38,537 bases of DNA, taken from positions 1 to 38,537 of the forward strand of contig NZ_BMIR01000028.1 of NCBI RefSeq assembly GCF_014642655.1, written 5' to 3'. The stretch is from Pullulanibacillus camelliae. GTDB taxonomy: Bacteria > Bacillota > Bacilli > Bacillales > Sporolactobacillaceae. How positions within the stretch are numbered: the first letter of the stretch is position 1; the number at the start of each line of letters is the position of its first letter. The notes under the pieces are model-generated. The model was given only the letters and a program-made list of their open reading frames with translations. It did not search any database and was not told where the DNA came from. Made by a program: the position numbers and the translations under genes. Below, in pieces: positions 18,760-28,297 of the stretch.

Positions 18760-19245
18760 CTATTTTTTTACGATGGGGATCCACATTTCACCATACACTC
18801 GGCCGTTTTGCACGCCCATCTCAACGGAGGCATTTGGTCCGCCGACGTAGGCGAAATCACCGAGCTCTGGCAGGACTTGGCCAAAGGCAATGTCGGTGAG
18901 TGTATGATGCAATTCGTCAGCGGTTTCTGCTTCTCCCTTAACAATGAGGTATTCCCCCTTGGGGAAGTGAATCACTCGAGTTGCTTCTGGTAGTGTCGCC
19001 TCTGTGATAACGCCGGCATAATGCATCATTTTGTTGTTGACTGCTTCATTCACGGCAAGCATGTAGTCATTTGTGGCTATCGCTTTTAAAGCGTCGAGCC
19101 GGCCAGCTTGTGTGAGGGTCTGCCAAAAGTCGGACTTTTCCTTATTGATGCCTGCGAAGTCTGTGTAATGGCTTTTCAGCTCTGTTCCAATGCCGACAAC
19201 GGTAAAGCTGTCTTTTTCTTCAACGGTATAATCTTCCATGTTCAA
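18760..19245 (-). CDS. GyrI-like/effector-binding-domain protein, YobU-like
   Basis: 161 residues, one SOUL/GyrI-like small-molecule-binding domain (the AraC effector-binding fold) without a DNA-binding part. The first strand SFTVVGIGTELKS and the late IHFPKGEYLIVKGE strand pair are characteristic of the fold. AAGGAAGG precedes the ATG. It is divergent from, and 95 bases away from, the WYL regulator gene, the same partnership as yobU and yobV in Bacillus subtilis. It may bind a ligand, detoxify or sequester it, or act as a co-regulator; the ligand is unknown. The shared intergenic region contains ATCAT-n8-ATGAT (about 19304-19321), a possible operator. Confidence 0.75.
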   Translation of the reverse strand: MNMEDYTVEEKDSFTVVGIGTELKSHYTDFAGINKEKSDFWQTLTQAGRLDALKAIATNDYMLAVNEAVNNKMMHYAGVITEATLPEATRVIHFPKGEYLIVKGEAETADELHHTLTDIAFGQVLPELGDFAYVGGPNASVEMGVQNGRVYGEMWIPIVKK

Positions 19246-19340
19246 AACCTTCCTTTTTTAATTTTGACTTGTATTTCTACTTGATGTGTTTATAATAGCC
19301 TTAAATCATGTCAAAAAATGATACTGTTTAGGAGCTTACC

Positions 19341-20306
19341 ATGAAAAAAGTTGAACGGATTAATATCATCATGCGGTATATTAATAATCGTTCCCGCTTT
19401 ACAATTTCTGAAATCATGCGGGAATTTAACATCTCTCGTTCGACAGCGATCAGAGATATCAGAGAAATTGAAGCCATGGGGATGCCGCTTGTCGCTGAGG
19501 TGGGAAGGGATGGGGGCTATTTTGTCATGAATAACTCTGTCTTGCCCAATGTCCGCTTTACAGATAATGAGATCAAAGCGTTATTTATTGCCTTTATGGC
19601 CACAAGAAATCAGCAGCTTCCTTATCTCAAGAGTCGCCAGTCTTTAGCTGAAAAATTACTGGGTCTTATTTCAGAAACTCAGCAGGAGACCCTTGTTCAT
19701 TTAAATCAACTCTTGCTTTTTGAAGGGACTAATCCTAATAATCCTGATCTCCTTGATCTGTCAGACCTTCCTCATCCAATGTTAGAAGAACTCATTCAAA
19801 TGATTCTTTTGGATCAATATGTGGTGATTACCATCAAAGCAGGGCAGGCTATAAAGTCTTATCCCCTTTATCTCTTGCACCTTTATCGGGAAAAAAGCTT
19901 TTGGTTGATTGAAGGCTTTGATTTAAAAGAAGAAAAAAGAAAGATATTTCCTGTCGATCAACTTGTAAATGTTGAACCCTACCGGATGAAAAATCGATTG
20001 AGTAAGAAAAGAATTTTAGAAAAGCTAAGTCAACAGAAGGAAGAAGAGAATCTTGTGATTGAACTGGGTCCAAAAGCGATTGCTCAGTTCAAAAAATACC
20101 ATCCTTTAAAAGTGACACTTTCCTATACGACTCCTTACCAAACCACAGCCCTTTTAAAAACGTTTATCGATGTGAGTCAGTCGGAAGAGTTGACAGAATT
20201 AACAAATTGGCTGCTTTTCCTTGGAGAGGATATCAAGGTCAGAGCGTTGCCAAAGGAAGTCTTAGAAGTGTTACAACAGAGATTAAGCATCGTCGTCTTC
20301 CCCTAA
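19341..20306 (+). CDS. HTH/WYL-domain transcriptional regulator, YobV-like
   Basis: 321 residues: an N-terminal winged helix (FTISEIMREFNISRSTAIRDIREIEAMGMP, about 17-46) with the RDI..IE signature of DeoR/YafY-like regulators, and a C-terminal WYL-type ligand domain (about 140-235, with the stretch SFWLIEGFDLKEEKRKIFPVDQL in place of the classic W-Y-L). WYL regulators sense small ligands or nucleic acids and usually control the adjacent divergent gene, here the GyrI-like protein. Its promoter lies in the 95-base gap; TATAAT at about 19290 is a fair -10 box. Low-complexity lysine and glutamate runs are normal for the family. Confidence 0.85.
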   Translation: MKKVERINIIMRYINNRSRFTISEIMREFNISRSTAIRDIREIEAMGMPLVAEVGRDGGYFVMNNSVLPNVRFTDNEIKALFIAFMATRNQQLPYLKSRQSLAEKLLGLISETQQETLVHLNQLLLFEGTNPNNPDLLDLSDLPHPMLEELIQMILLDQYVVITIKAGQAIKSYPLYLLHLYREKSFWLIEGFDLKEEKRKIFPVDQLVNVEPYRMKNRLSKKRILEKLSQQKEEENLVIELGPKAIAQFKKYHPLKVTLSYTTPYQTTALLKTFIDVSQSEELTELTNWLLFLGEDIKVRALPKEVLEVLQQRLSIVVFP

Positions 20307-20393
20307 GCGAGGCCCAATAAAATCTGAAGGGTCACAGCGGCCTTTTTCAAGGGACGTCTATCTTTCAACGCTTTTATATTTACAACACCAAAA

Positions 20394-20408
20394 TAGTTTA
20401 GTAAACTA
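20394..20408. promoter_or_regulatory. Palindromic operator upstream of the MarR gene
   Basis: TAGTTTA-G-TAAACTA is a perfect 7-base inverted repeat with one central base, 30 bases before the MarR start. This size and position fit a MarR-dimer operator used for autoregulation of the marR-ABC operon. Confidence 0.65.
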
Positions 20409-20437
20409 AATAAAATAAATTTCGCGGGAGGAGTTTG

Positions 20438-20884
20438 ATGATTGAAGATAGCAAGGTCGATCAATTTTTAACGCATTGGCGGTTTATTAATCGACATCTT
20501 CGCGAAGGGCGTTTGACCAATGGCGATAAGAATATCACACGCCTGCAGTGGACTTTGTTGCGGCATGTGGGCAGATCAGAGCAGTGCACGATGGGAAGCA
20601 TTGCCGAGCATTTTAATGTAGGCATGAGTACGGTTTCGCAAATGATCGATCGGCTTGAAAAGTGGGGATATGTCGAACGTGGGACCTCAGCCCGTGTGAA
20701 GATGGTTTCTCTGACTAAAAAGGGAGAAACCATTATCCAAGAAGTGAGAGCTTCTTACCTCCAACAGTTGACCCATGGATTAAGCCGATTTTCAGAAGAC
20801 GAGCAGGAGACCTTTCTTGAATTTCTTCAACGCTTGGCTGAAAATTTAAAGGATGTGTCAGACCCAGGGCGGCGCACGGATTAG
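20438..20884 (+). CDS. MarR-family transcriptional regulator
   Basis: 148 residues from ATG 20438, just behind GGGAGGAG; a TTG one codon upstream is less likely. The winged helix lies at about 45-110: MGSIAEHFNVGMSTVSQMIDRLEKWGYVER followed by the wing with KMVSLTKKG. MarR proteins are dimeric repressors released by phenolic or drug-like ligands or by thiol oxidation. It lies 138 bases upstream of two ABC exporter half-transporter genes in the same direction, with a perfect palindrome ahead of it, so it probably represses itself and the exporter. One Cys is present (QCTM). Confidence 0.9.
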   Translation: MIEDSKVDQFLTHWRFINRHLREGRLTNGDKNITRLQWTLLRHVGRSEQCTMGSIAEHFNVGMSTVSQMIDRLEKWGYVERGTSARVKMVSLTKKGETIIQEVRASYLQQLTHGLSRFSEDEQETFLEFLQRLAENLKDVSDPGRRTD

Positions 20885-21021
20885 GAAAAACGTGAGGGTG
20901 TTAAGGCACATCAACATTTACTCTGTTCAGCGTTTATTTGATGTAAACGGTGAGCATTTTTACTGATAAAAGAAATAATGGAAAAAGACGATCTACCGAG
21001 AGTGTAAAGGTGGAATGATGG

Positions 21022-22749
21022 ATGCATTTTTTAAGAAAGTATGCAAAAAAGTATTGGAAGCTTTTTTTTACGGCCGTTTTCTTTTTAATGTGTGAAGCGC
21101 TCAGTGATCTTATGCAGCCGACGATTATGTCGAAGATCATTGATGTTGGTGTAGCCTCAAAAAATATGGATTATGTTTTGAAGCTGGGGGGCTTAATGCT
21201 GCTGATTACAGCCTGTGGGGCGGTAGCAGCCTCGCTAAGAAGCACTTTAGCAAGCATTGTGTCACAAAACTTTGGCGCAGATCTACGTTCAGATTTATTT
21301 CGCAAAATCCAGACGCTTTCTTTCAAAAGCATTGATAAATTTGATAGGGCCTCTCTCATTACAAGGCTGACCAACGATGTGACTCAGATGCAGAATTTTA
21401 TCAACGGCTTAATGAGAATGTTTGTAAAAGCACCGCTGTTGGCAATTGGCGCTTTGATTATGGCCGTCCGTCTTGATCCTCAGCTTTCAGTTGTCTTAGC
21501 TGTGGTCGTGCCGCTTGTCATTATCCTGATTATTATCAACATGAGATTAGGGTTTCCACTATTTATGAAAGTGCAAAGGGCACTGGATCGTGTGAACGGT
21601 ATCATGCGGGAATACTTATCCGGTGTCCGTGTGGTCAAAGCCTTTAATCGTTTTGACTTTGAAGTTGAAAAGTTCAGTGGCGCCAATGAGCATCTGCAGC
21701 AGCGCTCGACGTCCTCGATTCGGATGATGTCTATCTTTAGTCCGGCGATTCTACTGGTGGTTAATTTCGGAATTGTCGTCATTCTGTGGATTGGTGGCTT
21801 AGGGGTTAACAATGGCAGCATGCACGTCGGACATATTATTGCCTTTATCAATTATATGACGCAGATTTCGACCTCTCTGATGATGATTTCCATGGTCTTT
21901 AATATGTTTGTTCGGGCCAGAGCTTCAACCTCCCGCATTGGTGAGGTTTTTGCCGTTCAAGATAAGATCACCTGGGATGATCAACATCCTCAAGAACCAC
22001 CTGTAAAGGGACGGATTGATTTTGAACATGTCACGTTTTCCTATACGGGGAATGAACAGGATGCGGTTTTGAAAAACATCAATTTTACTATTGAGTCGGG
22101 TGAAACGGTGGGGATTATCGGGTCAACAGGATCAGGGAAAAGCACGCTCGTGAATCTCATTCCTCGATTCTATGATGTCACAAGTGGTAGCATCAAAGTG
22201 GATGGTGTGCCTGTCGGACAGTTTAATCCCCATGATTTGCGGGAAAAAATTGCGATAGTTCCGCAGAAAAATATTCTCTTTACGGGAAGTGTATTCGAAA
22301 ATATTAGATGGGGAAATGAACAGGCAGAGATGGAGGAGATCGAGCAGGCGGCTAAATTAGCCGAGGCGCATGCGTTCATTCAGGAGACGCCAGAGGGCTA
22401 CCAGACGAGGATGGGGCAAGGCGGCGTTAACTTTTCAGGTGGACAGAAGCAACGGCTTTCTATTGCCAGGGCTCTGGTCCGAAAACCGGAAATCCTAATT
22501 CTCGATGATAGTACAAGTGCGGTGGATGTTGCGACTGAAATACGCATAAAAGCCGCCTTGAAAAAGTATGCGAAAGGGCTGACGTGTCTCCTCATTGCTC
22601 AGCGTATTACCTCTGTGATGGACACAGATAAGATTATTGTGATGGATCAGGGAGAAGTTGTCGGCTTGGGCACGCATGCGGAACTGCTTAACACCTGCCG
22701 GGTCTATCAGGAAATATACCAATCGCAAATGGGCAAGGAAGTGTTGTAA
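21022..22749 (+). CDS. Heterodimeric ABC exporter, half with the degenerate Walker B (YfiB/LmrC-like)
   Basis: 575 residues. The N-terminal six-helix membrane domain (about 1-310) and C-terminal ATPase are fused in the usual exporter order. ATPase motifs are Walker A GSTGSGKST, signature NFSGGQKQR (canonical), Walker B LILDDSTSAVD where the catalytic Glu is Asp, and the switch region AQRIT in which the usual His is Gln. The non-catalytic Walker B and switch are hallmarks of the inactive-site half of heterodimeric exporters such as BmrC/BmrD and TM287/288. The stop is 1 base before the ATG of its partner. Substrates are likely drugs or lipids; control by the MarR protein is inferred. Confidence 0.92.
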   Translation: MHFLRKYAKKYWKLFFTAVFFLMCEALSDLMQPTIMSKIIDVGVASKNMDYVLKLGGLMLLITACGAVAASLRSTLASIVSQNFGADLRSDLFRKIQTLSFKSIDKFDRASLITRLTNDVTQMQNFINGLMRMFVKAPLLAIGALIMAVRLDPQLSVVLAVVVPLVIILIIINMRLGFPLFMKVQRALDRVNGIMREYLSGVRVVKAFNRFDFEVEKFSGANEHLQQRSTSSIRMMSIFSPAILLVVNFGIVVILWIGGLGVNNGSMHVGHIIAFINYMTQISTSLMMISMVFNMFVRARASTSRIGEVFAVQDKITWDDQHPQEPPVKGRIDFEHVTFSYTGNEQDAVLKNINFTIESGETVGIIGSTGSGKSTLVNLIPRFYDVTSGSIKVDGVPVGQFNPHDLREKIAIVPQKNILFTGSVFENIRWGNEQAEMEEIEQAAKLAEAHAFIQETPEGYQTRMGQGGVNFSGGQKQRLSIARALVRKPEILILDDSTSAVDVATEIRIKAALKKYAKGLTCLLIAQRITSVMDTDKIIVMDQGEVVGLGTHAELLNTCRVYQEIYQSQMGKEVL

Positions 22750-22750
22750 T

Positions 22751-24631
22751 ATGGCAGACCAATCTGTACATGCGCGTGGCAATAGTGGCAATCAGACGCA
22801 AGCCCCTAGATTTTCACCGATGGGGCGTCCGGGTGGTGGGGGAGCATCACGATTCAGAGGGCCTGTTGTGAAACCAAAGAATTTTAAGGAAACGTTAAAG
22901 CGGCTCTGGGTCTACTTTGGCAAAGAAAGAAAGCTTTTGACCATCATCCTTGTGTTTATTTTAATTGACTCGGTGGTTACACTATCCGTTCCCTATTTTA
23001 TTGGTAAGGCCGTTGATGCCATGTCATTAGGTGTTAAGGTCAACTTCAATCTTCTTGAAATCATGATTATCATTCTAGCAGGGGCCTATATCACAGATGC
23101 TGTCTTAACATTTTTTCAAGGGTGGATGATTGCTGGGATCTCGCAGCGCATTGTGAGAAGCCTGCGCAATCACTTGTTTCAAAAACTGCAAAAACTCCCC
23201 ATTGCTTTTTTTGATTCGAGAACTCACGGTGAACTCATGAGCCGTCTTTCAAATGATGTGGATAACGTCAGCAATACCATTTCGCAATCAACAACGCAAT
23301 TGATGACAGGGGTTATAGCCATTTTAGGCTCACTTGTCATGATGCTTATATTAAGCCCGATCTTAACCATTGCCAGTTTGATCACTGTTCCGTTGGTATT
23401 TTTACTGACTCGGACTATTGCACGCCGAACTTCAATATTGTTTAAAAATAATCAGGTAGAGCTGGGGCGGTTAAATGGACACATAGAAGAAACGATTTCG
23501 GGCATTCAGGTTGTCAAGGCTTTTAACCATGAAGAAAAGGCGATTGCAGAGTTTGAAGAGGTGAATCACTCCTTGCTCAAGGTCGGTCTTAAGGCGCAAA
23601 TATGGTCAGGGTTTCTTATGCCGATTATGAACGTCATCAACAACTTGGGCTTTACAATGGTCGCCGTTGTTGGTGGGATTCTGGCTGTGAAGAGTATGAT
23701 TACCGTGGGCGTTATCGCGAGCTTTTTGACGTATTCACGGCAATTTGTACAGCCTCTCAATAATTTGGCAAATATTTTTAATGTCCTTCAATCGGGTGTT
23801 GCCGGCGCAGAGCGGGTTTTTGAAATTATTGATGAAAAGGAAGAGCCGCAGGATGCGGAAAAGGCAGTGACACTGACAGATCCGAAGGGGCATGTTGTCT
23901 TTGAAAATGTCAGCTTTGGATACAGGGCCGATGCACCCATTTTAAAGAACGTCAGCTTTGAATCAAAGCAAGGGACGAGTACGGCGTTAGTTGGGCCTAC
24001 GGGAGCTGGAAAAACGACGATTGTAAACCTGCTGACGCGATTTTATGACGTCACAGAGGGGCGCATTCTAATTGATGGTGTGGATATCCGCAATTACACG
24101 CGAGACAGTCTCAGAAGAAGCTTTGGTTTTGTTCTCCAGGATACGTATTTATTTTCAGGGAGCATCAAGGAAAATATCAAATATGGCAATCCTGATGCCA
24201 CAGATGAAGAGGTTGAAGAGGCGGCACGAATGGCTCATGCGGATGATTTTATTAACCGGATGCCGGAGCGGTACGATACTCTGCTTTCGGAAAATGGCGG
24301 CAATCTTAGCCAAGGCCAGCGTCAGCTACTCGCCATCGCCAGGGTCATTCTGGCAAAGCCAGCCTTGCTCATACTAGATGAGGCGACAAGCAGCATCGAT
24401 ACGCGGACGGAGCTTCATATCCAGGACGCTTTACTGTCGGTCATGGAAGGTCGTACGAGCTTCATCATTGCCCATCGTCTTAATACTATCCGTGATGCCG
24501 ATACGATTATGGTGATCGACCATGGGGAAATTATTGAAAAAGGCAGCCACGATGATTTAATCCAGCAGCAAGGCCGATACTATCACATGTTTTATAATCA
24601 ATTTAAAAATGTCGAAGGGGCGTTGGATTAA
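22751..24631 (+). CDS. Heterodimeric ABC exporter, catalytic half (YfiC/LmrD-like)
   Basis: 626 residues from ATG 22751. The reading frame extends upstream, but AAGGAAGTG next to this ATG and the fit to the family favour it. A glycine/proline-rich 55-residue N-terminal extension precedes six membrane helices (about 65-360) and the ATPase. Motifs are Walker A GPTGAGKTT, signature NLSQGQRQ (LSGGQ altered to LSQGQ), Walker B LLILDEATSSID with the catalytic Glu, and switch His in AHRLNT. The altered signature faces the partner's defective Walker B, so the pair has one working and one degenerate ATP site, as expected. It is the last gene of the marR-ABC-ABC operon and a strong terminator follows. 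Confidence 0.92.
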   Translation: MADQSVHARGNSGNQTQAPRFSPMGRPGGGGASRFRGPVVKPKNFKETLKRLWVYFGKERKLLTIILVFILIDSVVTLSVPYFIGKAVDAMSLGVKVNFNLLEIMIIILAGAYITDAVLTFFQGWMIAGISQRIVRSLRNHLFQKLQKLPIAFFDSRTHGELMSRLSNDVDNVSNTISQSTTQLMTGVIAILGSLVMMLILSPILTIASLITVPLVFLLTRTIARRTSILFKNNQVELGRLNGHIEETISGIQVVKAFNHEEKAIAEFEEVNHSLLKVGLKAQIWSGFLMPIMNVINNLGFTMVAVVGGILAVKSMITVGVIASFLTYSRQFVQPLNNLANIFNVLQSGVAGAERVFEIIDEKEEPQDAEKAVTLTDPKGHVVFENVSFGYRADAPILKNVSFESKQGTSTALVGPTGAGKTTIVNLLTRFYDVTEGRILIDGVDIRNYTRDSLRRSFGFVLQDTYLFSGSIKENIKYGNPDATDEEVEEAARMAHADDFINRMPERYDTLLSENGGNLSQGQRQLLAIARVILAKPALLILDEATSSIDTRTELHIQDALLSVMEGRTSFIIAHRLNTIRDADTIMVIDHGEIIEKGSHDDLIQQQGRYYHMFYNQFKNVEGALD

Positions 24632-24711
24632 TGCTGCCACGTAGATTGCTAGGTGGGTCCCAATAGATAATCAAATAATAAATCATCGCAATTAGTTTTA
24701 TATGTGACATG

Positions 24712-24753
24712 AAAAACCCTGTGCTTATGCATCATTTTAGCATAGGGTTTTTT
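24712..24753 (+). terminator. Terminator of the ABC exporter operon
   Basis: AAAAACCCTGTGCT pairs with AGCATAGGGTTTTTT (one G-U) around a 13-base loop. It lies 80 bases after the stop. The following 210 bases up to the oppA terminator hold no gene I can support. Confidence 0.85.
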
Positions 24754-24966
24754 GGCATTTGATAAGTGGTCGCTGAACAATAAATGTAAATTAGGTTGAG
24801 ATATCATCTGCTAGCATAGCCAAGATCTGACCATCAGTCTTTACACCCCTTTTCTATGAAAATCGGGCTTTGTGATAGGGCGTGCCTCACACTACAGATA
24901 ACTTTGTAGTCTTGTTTTCTAGCAACGATGGCAAAGGAATAACGTGGGAGGGCAGCATGAACACTT

Positions 24967-25002
24967 AAAAAGAGGGCCAATGCCGTCACGACATTGACTC
25001 TC
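24967..25002 (-). terminator. Terminator of the oppA pseudogene
   Basis: Read on the minus strand: GAGAGTCAATG pairs with CATTGGCCCTC (one mismatch, one G-U) and is followed by TTTTT. It lies 31 bases after the stop codon. Confidence 0.65.
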
Positions 25003-25033
25003 CTGTTTCCTTTAATTACATTTCGTATTGCTA

Positions 25034-26736
25034 TTAATGCTTAAGGATTGAAACCCCTGTATAGTCGACTTGTGGACCGTATAATGGGTAATCTAAGCCT
25101 TTAACATATTTCTTTTCTACCCAAGTTTGCCCTTGCTGGAATAATGGTACAATTGGATATTGTGACATCATTTCCTTTTCGGCATCGAGCATCGTTTGCC
25201 AACGCTTAGCATTGTCACCCGTTTCACTATTAGCTTGAGCGATTAAATCATCAAACTTCTTATCCGACCACCCTGTTGTATTTTGTGGATTGTTCGTTGT
25301 CCACATGTCAAGGTAAGTCATCGGATCGCGGTAGTCAGGGAACCAACCGTTGAACGCGAGATCATATTTAAAGGATTGATTCAGCTTGAGGAAGTTGCCA
25401 AAAGGTTGTTGGTTGATCGATATTTTCACGCCTTTTAAGTTCTTGCTGATTTGGTTCGCAATGTACTCATCTATCTTTTTAAAGCTGTCGCCATCTGAAC
25501 TAAGTAATGTAAGGCTTATACTGCTGACACCCAGCTCTTTCTTCGCTTGATTCCAATACTTTTTCGCTTCGCTTTCGCTACCAGCAGAATACCCATCAGG
25601 ATTATCAGCGCGAAAATCCTTGCCATCAGGACTTTGCACGAAGTCTTTTGGTACTACAAAGTTTGATGGAATGGAACCATCTTTCAATAAAACATCAGTG
25701 AAGTCTTTTTTATTGATCGCAGCATTGATTGCTTTACGCAGGTTAAGATTTTTTAAGTATTTATTGGTTTTTTGGTTGATGTCCAAAAATCTTGTAGTGG
25801 CTGTTAAACCATTTTTAACTTCATCAGGATTTTTTGATTTTTCTTGAGCAATAAAGTCACCGGAAAGTGTAACGGCATCTGATTTCCCTGTGTCATACAA
25901 GTTGATGCGTGTGGAAAGCTCTTTAACAATATTAACATTAACTTTTTCCACTTTAATGCTATCTGCATTCCAGTAGCTATTGTTTTTCTCTAGACTATAG
26001 CTTGAACCTTGCTTCCAGCTGGCCATTTTGAATGGCCCGTCAGATATAATGCTTTCAGCGCTTGAACCGTATTTATCCCCGTATTTTTCGATAATATCCT
26101 GACGTTGCGGGAAGAAGAGCGGCTGTGAAAGTATGCTTAAGAAAAATTGCGGTGCCGGCTTTTCAAGCGTGATTTGTAGTGTTTTATCATCGAGCGCTTT
26201 GATACCCAATTGATCGACTTTACCGTACATATCACTTTTGGGGTCTTGAATTTTTGCAGCATTCTTAATGAAGGTCGATGCATATAAGAAGTTGTATAAT
26301 GGTTTTGATTTAGGATCATTTTCATGCCGCCAGCCGTAAACGAATTGTTGAGCGGTGACAGGCTTGCCATCTGACCATTTAGCGTCACGCAATGTAAACG
26401 TATAGACCTTTTTGTCATCGCTCACTTTTGGCTCACCTTTAGCTAAGTCGAGTTCAACTTTGTCATATGCATGCGTGTTAAACCGGCTTGCACTTGTTGC
26501 AAGATACCATTGGACGCTGTGTCTGTTGCCTGTGTATAGTCCAATGTTGGAATATCGTCATTGGATGCAATGTTTAACACCTGTTTATCAGCAAGTTCAT
26601 TGGAACTGTCCGCGGCATTTGACCCACTGGCTTTTGAGCTCCCACTCTCTTTATTCCCGCTGCTGCATGCACTTAATACAAGAGCAAAAGCAAGAAGAAT
26701 GGTCGCCAAGAATGACCACTTGGCTTTTCTTTTCAT
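25034..26736 (-). pseudogene. oppA: Oligopeptide ABC transporter substrate-binding lipoprotein, frameshifted
   Basis: The N-terminal frame (26443-26736) starts MKRKAKWSFLATILLAFALVLSACSSG, a lipoprotein signal with lipobox LSAC. It runs into the mature domain (VLNIASNDDIPTLDYTQATD) before stopping after 97 residues. The remaining 463 residues (25034-26425) carry the SBP_bac_5 body, with YTFTLRDAKWSDGKPVTAQQFVYGW, ISDGPFKMASW and a C-terminal EKEMMSQYPIVPLF. Together they give the normal length of about 560. The frames separate in GCATGCAT (26467-26474); adding one GCAT unit restores MHAYDKVELDLAKGEP. The gene stands alone, with no permease or ATPase genes nearby, as for orphan Opp/Dpp receptors that feed a transporter coded elsewhere. 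AGGGAGGTC precedes the ATG. As read, no functional protein is made. Confidence 0.85.
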
Positions 26737-27178
26737 GTTGAATGACCTCCCTATTTTCCTTTAGTGAAATAAACAATGATTTAAAATTTTTTGATAACAA
26801 AAAATTTTAATAGTGCCATTATACAAGTTTTTCCTGATTTTTGTATAGCTTCTTTAGGCTCATTTTATTGTTCAGGTCTTGTAGGAACTGTCACAAGTAT
26901 TGGTAAAGTCGTCTTTTGAGCTGATTATGATAATTATCATTTATTTTTATGCGGCGTCATTATCGGTGGTTTTATCCTTATCTAGTAAATAAAAGCTCTA
27001 AAACCTAAGTCTAACAATTATATCGTCCCTTATACGAAAGAGAAACCCTATATTTGAATCCTTATTCAAGTGATAAAGGATCGCTTATATCAGTCTATTT
27101 AATGTTTTGATAAGGTTAGGGTAAAGCAATTCTGACGGTGCAGAAGACAGCCTGCACAGTGGACAGGAGCTTAGGCTC
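26737..27178. other. Gene-free stretch with gene debris
   Basis: About 440 bases between the divergent starts of the oppA and LytTR pseudogenes. On the plus strand around 26870-26985 a broken frame reads GLVGTVTSIGKVV, then CGVIIGGFILI, resembling the end of a membrane protein. A 14-base palindrome ATGATAATTATCAT (26927-26940) lies inside it. The upstream control regions of both flanking pseudogenes must also lie here. No intact gene. Confidence 0.4.
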
Positions 27179-27944
27179 ATGAAAGTGTTGAAGCTAGATT
27201 CTGAGGTTTTAAAAAATGATGATCTCCCACCGTTGTCCATTACCATTGCTCATTCGCAACTTACGGTCATTTACAGTGATACAGACCTGCAAGCTAAATT
27301 CTTAAAGGCTATAAAGAAAAGTAAAAGCGTGATACTCCTAGATTTTCAGGATGGAGTATATGAGCGGCTAACTATAGAAGCTAACATTGCCTTTTATCAT
27401 AACTGGTTTGGCTGTTAAAGCCATTAGCTGAAATTCTGGTGATGTTTAATCTACAGCATTGTGCAAAGCTGGCTTTAAAGAAGTATTCTGGTTCTGAAAT
27501 CCACCGAGCGTACTATGTGAAGCACTATATGATGGGAGCAGGACCACTGCTGTTTCATGAGCCTGTTCATGGTGTTGATGTAGGAACGATCAATGTCTTT
27601 ATCAATATGCTTCAAAAGCTAATAGACTGATAGTGGTCTCTAATCTAGAGCATGCTTTGCTGCTTGGGGATGTAGCTCATCGTTTATAGGAAAAAGGCCT
27701 GTACGGTGTTGAGATTGATAACGAGAAACAAGAAGTACCCAGTGCTCAAGCCACTGATTACCCAAATATTACCAGTTTATTTAAGCTTCCTGCAAAGGTG
27801 GACGATAAAGTCATTTTGTTCGATCCCATGGAAGTTGATGACATTGAAAGCCAGGATGGGAAAGCGATGCTTGTGATTAACAATGAGTCATTTATAATGA
27901 TCAACGCAACTCGAGTTCATTCAATTCCTGTGAGAAATAGGTGA
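27179..27944 (+). pseudogene. LytTR-type regulator with ABC-ATPase-like N-terminal domain, multiply broken
   Basis: Joined across frames the sequence reads as one protein. The N-terminal ABC-ATPase-like part (MKVLKLDSEVLKNDDLPPL, LTIEANIAFYHNWFGC, LLFHEPVHGVD replacing the Walker B/D-loop, VVSNLEHALLLGDVA) is followed by the beginning of a LytTR DNA-binding domain (KVDDKVILFDPMEVDDIESQ). This combination is a Bacillales regulator type that lacks a working Walker A. Lesions are a frameshift after 27415, another near 27628, an in-frame TAG at 27687, and loss of the C-terminal half of the LytTR domain after about 27915. It is clearly dead. Such regulators usually sit next to ABC-2 transporter genes; none remain here. 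Confidence 0.75.
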
Positions 27945-28025
27945 GGGTGTCTAGTCTTGAAATCAAAGAAACAAACTTGCAAAATGGATAGGACCCTGCA
28001 CAGTTTCTCCCTCCCGAAGGTCTAT

Positions 28026-28058
28026 AAAAAACTGTAGGCCAGCTGTCTACAGTTTTTT
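28026..28058 (+). terminator. Terminator downstream of the LytTR pseudogene
   Basis: AAAAAACTGTAG (28026-28037) pairs perfectly with CTACAGTTTTTT (28047-28058). It lies about 80 bases after the pseudogene stop and can work in both directions. The following 240 bases up to the partition repeats contain no gene I can support. Confidence 0.8.
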
Positions 28059-28297
28059 ATAATGTCAGATTTCATAGTTTTGCGGAAGCCCATTTAAGTG
28101 CACCTTTGGTTTGCACCACTTTCAGAGTGTGCTTTGAAAATTGCACGAAGTCTACCTAGGGGCAATCTTTATGTGTGAGTGCAATAACACGGACATCAGT
28201 CTGCGCTTAGTGGGGCGGTGAAGCATAGGCAGAGTTTTCTAATTTAATGAGCATAATAGTATTCAGTCTAATGGGCACCTCTATCCTTTCTAAAAAA

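Noticed and set aside
18606-18993. Plus-strand frames over the 3' part of the YobU-like gene
   Set aside because: They are shadows of the minus-strand GyrI-like gene plus noncoding DNA; no ribosome site or recognisable protein.
21015-21110. ATGATGGATGCA start in another frame just before the first ABC exporter gene
   Set aside because: It soon reaches a stop and does not encode ABC sequence; the ATG at 21022 is behind AAAGGTGG and gives the full protein.
22658-22750. Longer N-terminus for the second ABC half-transporter
   Set aside because: The extra 31 residues overlap the first exporter gene in another frame; ATG 22751 has a ribosome site at proper distance.
26927-26940. Perfect palindrome ATGATAATTATCAT resembling a Fur box
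   Set aside because: It lies inside a decayed membrane-protein frame, with no iron gene or intact start downstream, and AT-rich palindromes of this size are frequent by chance.
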